Source: Pseudomonas xionganensis (lineage in GTDB: Bacteria; Pseudomonadota; Gammaproteobacteria; Pseudomonadales; Pseudomonadaceae). Taken from it: DNA of 64,000 nucleotides. A program made the position numbers and the translations under genes. This document shows positions 58,282-64,000 of this stretch, in pieces. The DNA lies in NCBI RefSeq assembly GCF_009763245.1, contig NZ_WKJZ01000001.1, positions 1,814,472-1,878,471 on the forward strand. Direction: 5' to 3'. The notes below the pieces were generated by a model that was not told the origin of the DNA, did no database searches, and was given only the letters and a program-made list of their open reading frames with translations. Numbering within the stretch: the first letter of the stretch is position 1; every line of letters begins with the position of its first letter.

Positions 58282-59622
58282 ATGCGACAGATAGACGTTC
58301 ACCCGGTTATCGACAACGCGCGTTTTAGCCGCTTTCACTGGATGGTCATGGCGCTGTGTGCGCTGCTGCTGATCTTCGACGGCTACGACCTGTTTATCTT
58401 CGGCGTGGTGCTGCCGTCGATCATGCAGGAGTGGAACCTTACGCCCATGGAAGCCGGCGCCCTGGGCAGCTATGCGCTGTTCGGCATGATGTTCGGCGCC
58501 CTGACCTTCGGCACCCTGGCCGACAAGATCGGGCGCAAGAAGGGCATCGCCATCTGCTTTGTGCTGTTCTCCACGGCGACCATTCTCAACGGCTTTGCCA
58601 GCAACCCCACCGAGTTCGGCATCTTCCGCTTTATTGCGGGCTTGGGCTGTGGCGGGCTGATGCCCAACGCCGTGGCGCTGATGAACGAGTACGCGCCCAA
58701 GCGCCTGCGCAGCACCCTGGTGGCGGTGATGTTCAGCGGCTATTCCCTGGGCGGCATGCTCGCCGCCGGCGTGGGCATCTATATGCTGCCGCGTTTCGGT
58801 TGGGAGTCGATGTTCTTCGCCGCCGCCGTGCCGCTGCTGCTATTGCCGCTGATCCTGTGGAAGCTGCCGGAGTCGGTGGGTTTCCTGGTGCGTCAGGGCC
58901 GTCATCAACAGGCCCGGGTAATTCTCAACAAGGTCGAACCGGCGCTGGCCATCAATGCCAATGACCAACTGCAGTTAAGCGATACCAAGGGCCAGGGCGT
59001 CGGCGTGTTCGAGCTGTTCCGCGAGCAGCGTGCGCTGCGCACCCTGTGCCTGTGGCTGGCGTTCTTCTGCTGCCTGCTGATGGTCTACGCCCTGAGTTCC
59101 TGGCTGCCCAAGCTGATGGGGAGCGCCGGTTACAGCCTGGGTTCCAGCCTGTCGTTCCTGCTGGCGCTGAATTTTGGCGGTATGGCCGGGGCCATTGTGG
59201 GCGGCTGGCTGGGTGATCGCTTCAACCTGGGCAAGGTGATGGTGGCCTTCTTTGTCGCTGCTGCCGTGTCGATCAGCCTGCTGGGCTTCAAGAGCCCGAC
59301 CCCGGTGCTCTATCTGCTGATCTTTATCGCCGGCGCCACCACCATCGGCACGCAGATTCTCCTGTATGCCGGCGCCGCGCAGTTCTATGGCCTGTCGATC
59401 CGCTCCACGGGCCTGGGCTGGGCCTCGGGCATCGGTCGCAACGGCGCCATCGTCGGGCCGCTGCTCGGTGGTGCGCTGATGGCCATCAACCTGCCGCTGC
59501 AACTGAACTTCATTGCTTTTGCCGTACCCGGGGCCATCGCCGCCCTGGCCATGGCGGTATTCACCCTCAGCGGTCAGCGGCGCCAGGCGGCGAGCGCAGC
59601 CCTGACGGCGGCCAAGGCCTGA
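58282..59622 (+). CDS. benK: Benzoate:H+ symporter, aromatic acid MFS family
   Basis: A 446-aa permease with 12 membrane segments. The AAHS family signature DGYDLFIFGVVLP is in the first segment, GTLADKIGRKKG is the MFS loop 2-3 motif, and GWLGDRFNLGKV the loop 8-9 counterpart. Takes up benzoate at the inner membrane. Part of the benABCDK order. Confidence 0.93.
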   Translation: MRQIDVHPVIDNARFSRFHWMVMALCALLLIFDGYDLFIFGVVLPSIMQEWNLTPMEAGALGSYALFGMMFGALTFGTLADKIGRKKGIAICFVLFSTATILNGFASNPTEFGIFRFIAGLGCGGLMPNAVALMNEYAPKRLRSTLVAVMFSGYSLGGMLAAGVGIYMLPRFGWESMFFAAAVPLLLLPLILWKLPESVGFLVRQGRHQQARVILNKVEPALAINANDQLQLSDTKGQGVGVFELFREQRALRTLCLWLAFFCCLLMVYALSSWLPKLMGSAGYSLGSSLSFLLALNFGGMAGAIVGGWLGDRFNLGKVMVAFFVAAAVSISLLGFKSPTPVLYLLIFIAGATTIGTQILLYAGAAQFYGLSIRSTGLGWASGIGRNGAIVGPLLGGALMAINLPLQLNFIAFAVPGAIAALAMAVFTLSGQRRQAASAALTAAKA

Positions 59623-59644
59623 GCTTTAGCCCTCACCCCCGGCC

Positions 59645-59671
59645 CCTCTCCCGCAAGCGGGAGAGGGGAGT
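59645..59671 (+). terminator. Hairpin between benK and catB
   Basis: CCCCTCTCCC-gcaagc-GGGAGAGGGG, no T run, so more likely a repeat or mRNA stabiliser than a full terminator. A related purine/pyrimidine block is at 62105-62215. Confidence 0.5.
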
Positions 59672-59696
59672 ACTAGGTAACTGACTGGAATTTGAA

Positions 59697-60818
59697 ATGA
59701 GCCACGCCCTGATCGAAAGCCTGACGGCGACCCTCGTCGACCTGCCGACCATTCGCCCGCACAAGCTGGCCATGCACACCATGCAGCAACAAAGCCTGGT
59801 GATTATCCGCCTGCGTTGCAGCGACGGTGTTGAAGGTATTGGCGAGGCCACCACCATCGGTGGCCTGGCCTACGGCAACGAGAGCCCGGAGAGCATCAAG
59901 CAGAATATCGACAGCCACCTGGCGCCGGCGCTGCTGGATCAGGACGCGGCCAATATCAACGCCTGCATGCAGCGCCTGGACAAGATCGCCAAGGGCAATA
60001 CCTTCGCCAAGTCCGGCATCGAAAGTGCGTTGCTCGATGCCCAGGGCAAGCGCCTGGGGCTGCCGGTCAGCGAGCTGCTCGGCGGCCGCGTGCGCGACAG
60101 CCTGGAAGTGGCCTGGACCCTGGCCTCGGGCGACACCGTCAAGGACATCGCCGAGGCCGAGCAGATGCTGGCCTTGCGTCGTCACCGCATCTTCAAGTTG
60201 AAGATCGGTGCCGGCGAGCTGCAGCGCGATCTCCAGCACGTGATCATGATCAAGCGGGCGCTGGGCGATTGCGCCAGCGTGCGGGTCGATGTCAACCAGG
60301 GCTGGGATGAGTCCCAGGCTATCCGCGCCTGCCAGGTGCTGGGCGACAACGGCATCGACCTGATTGAACAGCCCATCTCGCGGATCAATCGCGCCGGCCA
60401 GGTGCGCCTCAATCAGCGCAGCCCGGCACCGATCATGGCCGACGAATCCATCGAAAGCGTGGAGGACGCCTTTAGCCTGGCGGCCGCCGGTGCGGCTTCA
60501 GTGTTTGCCCTGAAGATCGCCAAGAACGGCGGCCCGCGCGCCGTTCTGCGCACCGCACAGATTGCCGAAGCGGCCGGTATCGCCCTGTACGGCGGGACCA
60601 TGCTCGAAGGCGCCATCGGCACCCTGGCCTCGGCCCACGCCTTCCTCACCCTCAAGCAGCTGACCTGGGGCACCGAGCTGTTCGGCCCGCTGCTGCTCAC
60701 CGAAGAAATCGTCACCGAGGCGCCGCTCTATCGCGACTTCGCCCTGCAGGTGCCGCGTACCCCGGGCCTGGGCCTGACCCTGGACGAAGAGCGCCTGGCG
60801 TTCTTTGCCCGCAAGTGA
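59697..60818 (+). CDS. catB: Muconate cycloisomerase
   Basis: A 373-aa enolase-superfamily enzyme converting cis,cis-muconate to muconolactone. The catalytic lysines are in IFKLKIGAG (K-x-K), metal ligands in RVDVNQGWDE, DLIEQPISR, and ADESIES, and the second base lysine in FALKIAKNGG. RPHKLAMHTM is the typical N-terminus. Confidence 0.96.
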   Translation: MSHALIESLTATLVDLPTIRPHKLAMHTMQQQSLVIIRLRCSDGVEGIGEATTIGGLAYGNESPESIKQNIDSHLAPALLDQDAANINACMQRLDKIAKGNTFAKSGIESALLDAQGKRLGLPVSELLGGRVRDSLEVAWTLASGDTVKDIAEAEQMLALRRHRIFKLKIGAGELQRDLQHVIMIKRALGDCASVRVDVNQGWDESQAIRACQVLGDNGIDLIEQPISRINRAGQVRLNQRSPAPIMADESIESVEDAFSLAAAGAASVFALKIAKNGGPRAVLRTAQIAEAAGIALYGGTMLEGAIGTLASAHAFLTLKQLTWGTELFGPLLLTEEIVTEAPLYRDFALQVPRTPGLGLTLDEERLAFFARK

Positions 60819-60834
60819 AACGGAGGCAATCCTG

Positions 60835-61125
60835 ATGCTGTTCCACGTAAAGATGACCGTAAAGCTGCCGGCCGATATGGACCCGACAGTGGCCGCGAGT
60901 ATCAAGGCCGAGGAGAAGGAACTGGCCCAGCGCCTGATGCGCGAGGGCACCTGGCGCCACCTGTGGCGCATTGCCGGGCACTACGCCAACTACAGCGTAT
61001 TCGACGTGGCCAGCGTCGAGGCCCTGCACGACACCCTGCTGCAGCTGCCGCTGTTCCCCTACATGGATATCGAGGTCACGCCGCTGTGCCGGCATCCCTC
61101 GTCGATCCATAGCGATGACCGCTGA
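60835..61125 (+). CDS. catC: Muconolactone delta-isomerase
   Basis: A 96-aa protein (MLFHVKMTVKLPADMD, WRIAGHYANYSVFDV, FPYMDIEVTPLCRHPSSI) that converts muconolactone to beta-ketoadipate enol-lactone. GGAGG lies eight bases before ATG 60835. Between catB and catA as usual. Confidence 0.96.
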   Translation: MLFHVKMTVKLPADMDPTVAASIKAEEKELAQRLMREGTWRHLWRIAGHYANYSVFDVASVEALHDTLLQLPLFPYMDIEVTPLCRHPSSIHSDDR

Positions 61126-61156
61126 TCCCACTCAGAACAACAACGAGGAAACCATC

Positions 61157-62098
61157 ATGACCGTTAAAGTTAGCCACACTGCCGCCATGCAAGACCTGTT
61201 CAAGGAGGCCGCCGGCCTCAACAACGACCAGGGCAGCCCCCGGGTCAAGCAGATCATGCTGCGCCTGATCAATGATGCGGCCAAACTGATCGAAGACCTG
61301 GAAATAACCGAAGACGAATTCTGGAAGACCGTCGACTACCTCAACCGCCTGGGCGGTCGCAATGAAGTCGGCCTGCTGGTGCCGGGCCTGGGCCTGGAGC
61401 ACTTCCTCGACGTGCTGCAGGATGCCAAGGACGCCCAGGCCGGCCTGAGCGGCGGCACCCCGCGCACCATCGAAGGCCCGCTCTATGTGGCCGGCGCCCC
61501 GGTGGTCGAAGGCGAAGCACGGATGGACGATGGCACCGAACTGGATCAGGCCACCGTGATGTTCCTCGACGGTGTGGTCACCGACACCCAGGGCCAGCCT
61601 GTGGCCGGTGCGGTAGTCGACCTGTGGCATGCCAATACCCAAGGCAACTACTCCTACTTCGACAAGAGCCAGAGCGACTACAACCTGCGCCGGCGCATCG
61701 TCACCGACGCCGAGGGTCGCTACCGCGCCCGCAGCATCGTGCCCTGCGGCTATGGCTGCGCCCCGGACGGCCCGACCCAGGAATGCCTGGACCTGCTCGG
61801 TCGCCACGGCCAGCGCCCGGCGCATATCCACTTCTTTATCTCCGCCCTGGGTCATCGCCACCTGACCACCCAGATCAACCTGGCCGGTGAAAAGTACCTG
61901 TGGGACGACTTCGCCTACGCCACCCGCGACGGCCTGGTCGGCGATATCCAGTTTGTCGAGGATGAAGCGGCCGCCCGTGACCGTGGCGTCGACGGCAAGC
62001 GCTTCGCCACCCTGACGTTCGACTTCGTGCTGCAACAGGCGCCAAGCGCCAAGGCCGAACAGCGCAGCGCCCGGCCGCGGGCCTTGCAGGGTGCGTGA
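61157..62098 (+). CDS. catA: Catechol 1,2-dioxygenase
   Basis: A 313-aa intradiol dioxygenase that cleaves catechol to cis,cis-muconate. The Fe(III) ligands are visible: Tyr in GNYSYFDKS, Tyr in SIVPCGYGCAP, His pair in RPAHIHFFI. The N-terminal helical linker domain with the lipid-binding tunnel is present. Upstream CGAGGAAACC is the ribosome site. Confidence 0.96.
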   Translation: MTVKVSHTAAMQDLFKEAAGLNNDQGSPRVKQIMLRLINDAAKLIEDLEITEDEFWKTVDYLNRLGGRNEVGLLVPGLGLEHFLDVLQDAKDAQAGLSGGTPRTIEGPLYVAGAPVVEGEARMDDGTELDQATVMFLDGVVTDTQGQPVAGAVVDLWHANTQGNYSYFDKSQSDYNLRRRIVTDAEGRYRARSIVPCGYGCAPDGPTQECLDLLGRHGQRPAHIHFFISALGHRHLTTQINLAGEKYLWDDFAYATRDGLVGDIQFVEDEAAARDRGVDGKRFATLTFDFVLQQAPSAKAEQRSARPRALQGA

Positions 62099-62104
62099 TC
62101 GCTG

Positions 62105-62215
62105 ACACCCTCTCCCCCAGCCCCTCTCCCGGAGGGCGAGGGGAGACAAGCGCAGCGCGCGGATGTGAACGCTGCATCCAGCTCCCTCTCCCCTTGGGAG
62201 AGGGTTGGGGAGAGG
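62105..62215. repeat. Polypyrimidine/polypurine repeat block between catA and benE
   Basis: CCCTCTCCCCCAGCCCCTCT, GGAGGGCGAGGGGAG, CCCTCTCCCC and GGGAGAGGGTTGGGGAGAGG: interspersed complementary tracts that can fold into large hairpins. The same family as 59645-59671. Confidence 0.6.
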
Positions 62216-62331
62216 GCAAGGCAGGCAATGCGGTGTCGCCGGCCACCCTCGTTCTCAAGAGCCTTTCCTTATGGAATAGGTCACTACAAGAGCGTTTTCC
62301 AAGAAACGCCAGCCTGACCTTGCGAGGGACT

Positions 62332-63540
62332 ATGAAAGCCCTGCTTAACGATTTCAGCCTGACTGCACTGCTGGCCGGCTTGCTGGCCACCACCATTTCC
62401 TATGCCGGGCCGCTGGTGCTGATTTTCCAGGCCGCGGACAGCGCCGGCCTGAGCCAGGCCCTGCTGTCGTCCTGGGTCTGGGCCATTTCCATCGGCAGCG
62501 GTGTGCTGGGCATCGTCCTTAGCCTGCGCTACCGCACCCCGGTGGTGATCGCCTGGTCGATCCCCGGCAGCGCGTTGCTGGTCGGCGCCTTGCCCAACCT
62601 GGGCCTGAACCAGGCCATCGGCGCCTACCTGGTGGCCAACCTGATCCTGCTGCTGATCGCCCTGAGCGGCAGCTTCGACCGGCTGATCGCCAAACTGCCC
62701 GGCTCGATTGCCGCTGGCCTGCAGGCCGGTATTCTGTTCGCCTTCGGCATCGAGGTGTTCAAGGCGTTGCCCGAGCAGCCCGTGCTGATCGCCAGCATGT
62801 TTGTCACCTACCTGCTGCTGCGGCGCCTGGCGCCCCGCTATGCGGTGGCCGGCGTATTGGTCGTGGGCGCGGCGCTGACCCTGTTCGGTGGCCAGCTGCG
62901 CAGCGAGGCGCTGGTGCTCGATTGGGCCACGCCGCAGTGGATCGCCCCCGAGTTCAGTCTTACCGCCACCCTCAACCTGGCCTTGCCCTTGGTACTGGTG
63001 GCGCTGACCGGGCAATTTATGCCGGGCATGGCGGTGCTGCGCAATGCCGGCTATGCCACCCCGGCCAGCCCGATCATTGGCGCCAGCGCCATCGGTGGGG
63101 CACTGCTGGCGCCCTTTGGCTGTCACGGCCTGAACCTGGCGGCGGTCACCGCCAGCCTCTGTACCGGCCGCGAGGCCCATGAGGATCCCAGGCGCCGTTA
63201 TATGGCTGCGCTATCCGGCAGCCTGGCCTACCTGCTGCTGGGCAGTGCCGGCGCCACCCTGGTGTCGCTGTTCGCTGCCTTTCCCGCCGCGCTGATCGCC
63301 GCCCTGGCCGGCCTGGCGCTGTACGGCGCTTTTAGCGAAGCGTTGGCGCGCAGCCTGAGTGATCCGGCCGAGCGAGACGCCGGGCTGTTCACCTTTCTGG
63401 TCACGGCCTCGGGGGTGAGCTTTATCGGCCTGTCGGCGGTGTTCTGGGGGCTGCTGTTCGGTCTGGCTGCGCATCTGCTGCTGCACCTGCGCAAACCGGC
63501 CGCCCTGGCCAGCCCGGTCAGTCACCCCGCCCGGGATTAA
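62332..63540 (+). CDS. benE: BenE-type benzoate transporter
   Basis: A 402-aa membrane protein with about 12 segments of the BenE family. PVVIAWSIPGSALLVGALPN and FGCHGLNLAAVTASLCTGRE are the family hallmarks. It may assist BenK. Start ATG 62332 has GAGGGAC upstream; an upstream extension is open but crosses the repeat block and was rejected. Confidence 0.92.
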   Translation: MKALLNDFSLTALLAGLLATTISYAGPLVLIFQAADSAGLSQALLSSWVWAISIGSGVLGIVLSLRYRTPVVIAWSIPGSALLVGALPNLGLNQAIGAYLVANLILLLIALSGSFDRLIAKLPGSIAAGLQAGILFAFGIEVFKALPEQPVLIASMFVTYLLLRRLAPRYAVAGVLVVGAALTLFGGQLRSEALVLDWATPQWIAPEFSLTATLNLALPLVLVALTGQFMPGMAVLRNAGYATPASPIIGASAIGGALLAPFGCHGLNLAAVTASLCTGREAHEDPRRRYMAALSGSLAYLLLGSAGATLVSLFAAFPAALIAALAGLALYGAFSEALARSLSDPAERDAGLFTFLVTASGVSFIGLSAVFWGLLFGLAAHLLLHLRKPAALASPVSHPARD

Positions 63541-63624
63541 CCCATTTATTTACCCCCGCACCGGCCGCCCTGGGGCTGCCGGGCGGGTTTCTGCAACCTC
63601 GATAACAACAAGAGCACACCAACC

Positions 63625-64000
63625 ATGAACCACCGTCCACGCCTTTGCCTGCTGTCCACCGCCATTGCCGCCTGCCTGCCGAACCTGAGCCAGGCCGGGG
63701 AGGGCGGCTTTATCGAAGACGCCACTGCCACCCTGACGGCGCGTAACTACTACTTCAGCCGAGACTTCTCCGATATCGTCGGGCCCAATCAGCAATCCAG
63801 GGCCGAGGAGTGGGCCCAGGGTTTTATCCTCAATGTGAAATCCGGCTATACGCCGGGCACGGTCGGTTTTGGCGTGGATGCCATCGGTGTTCTGGGCCTT
63901 AAGCTCGACAGCGGGCGCGGCCGGGTGAATACCGGCCTGCTGCCGCTGCAGGAGGATGGCGAGGCCGCCGACGATTACAGCCGCCTGGGTCTGGCGGCGA
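63625..64000 (+). CDS. benF: OprD-family porin (BenF-like), 3' end outside window
   Basis: First 125 residues of an outer-membrane porin. The signal peptide [20 protein letters not shown] ends near SQAG; then [20 protein letters not shown] and [20 protein letters not shown], the N-terminal beta strands of OprD/OpdK porins. Place after benE suggests a benzoate-specific channel. Symbol assigned by position. Confidence 0.85.
   Translation, partial: MNHRPRLCLLSTAIAACLPNLSQAGEGGFIEDATATLTARNYYFSRDFSDIVGPNQQSRAEEWAQGFILNVKSGYTPGTVGFGVDAIGVLGLKLDSGRGRVNTGLLPLQEDGEAADDYSRLGLAA

Noticed and set aside
61076..62149. 357-aa minus-strand frame
   Set aside because: Antisense of catA.

Overview
The window is Pseudomonas-type chromosome (high GC). 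Its left flank has the order nadA - bepA/TusA-family gene - AI-2E-type permease - bcp - gcvR - dapA - bamC - purC - tRNA-Ser, which is the gene order I know from Pseudomonas aeruginosa (PA1004-PA1013). Its right flank is a benzoate/catechol ortho-cleavage cluster typical of the genus. Between them lies one apparently complete lambda-like prophage of about 42.9 kb.

Layout. 1-8200: housekeeping genes (NAD, lysine and purine synthesis, outer-membrane assembly). 8276-8365: tRNA-Ser(CGA), the phage attachment gene. 8304-51198: prophage bounded by a 65-bp direct repeat (attL/attR) of the 3' part of the tRNA. 51348-52712: a small host lipoprotein and a PcaR-like regulator. 52715-52905: a MITE-like element. 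53116-64000: benR, benABCDK, catBCA, benE and the start of a BenF-like porin.

Prophage logic. The integrase and an Xis-like gene sit at attL. A long leftward early operon (9449-18918) carries small, mostly unknown, often Cys-rich proteins, an orphan cytosine methyltransferase, a LexA-DNA-binding-domain-only protein and a mini SPFH-tail membrane protein. The immunity region (about 19320-22852) contains a HTH repressor, a P22-type Cro and two sets of three CAAG..CTTG operators, arranged like lambda OL and OR. Downstream of the repressor, in the position of lambda rexAB, are four genes likely expressed in the lysogen: a HipA-like kinase, a DUF3037-like partner, an exported protein and a YafO-family toxin. 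This cassette is my main candidate for an undescribed defence or superinfection-exclusion system. Rightward from Cro come a CII-like regulator, a Rha/KilAC antirepressor, O- and P-like replication proteins, a second tyrosine recombinase, a DUF1064 nuclease and a possible Q antiterminator with a pR'/tR'-like site. The late genes follow: holins, Nu1/GpA terminase, gpW, portal, a protease-scaffold-capsid fusion, head-tail and tail genes with a predicted -1 frameshift, tape measure, collagen-like fibre, lysin, and nested Rz/Rz1. A CsrA-like RNA-binding protein lies next to attR.

In the right flank, benzoate is dihydroxylated by BenABC, rearomatised by BenD to catechol, and cleaved and processed by CatA, CatB and CatC. 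BenK, BenE and the porin handle uptake. Two TGCA-N6-GGATA boxes upstream of benA mark the BenR/XylS-type operator. No catR is present in the window, so the embedded cat genes may be under BenR control.
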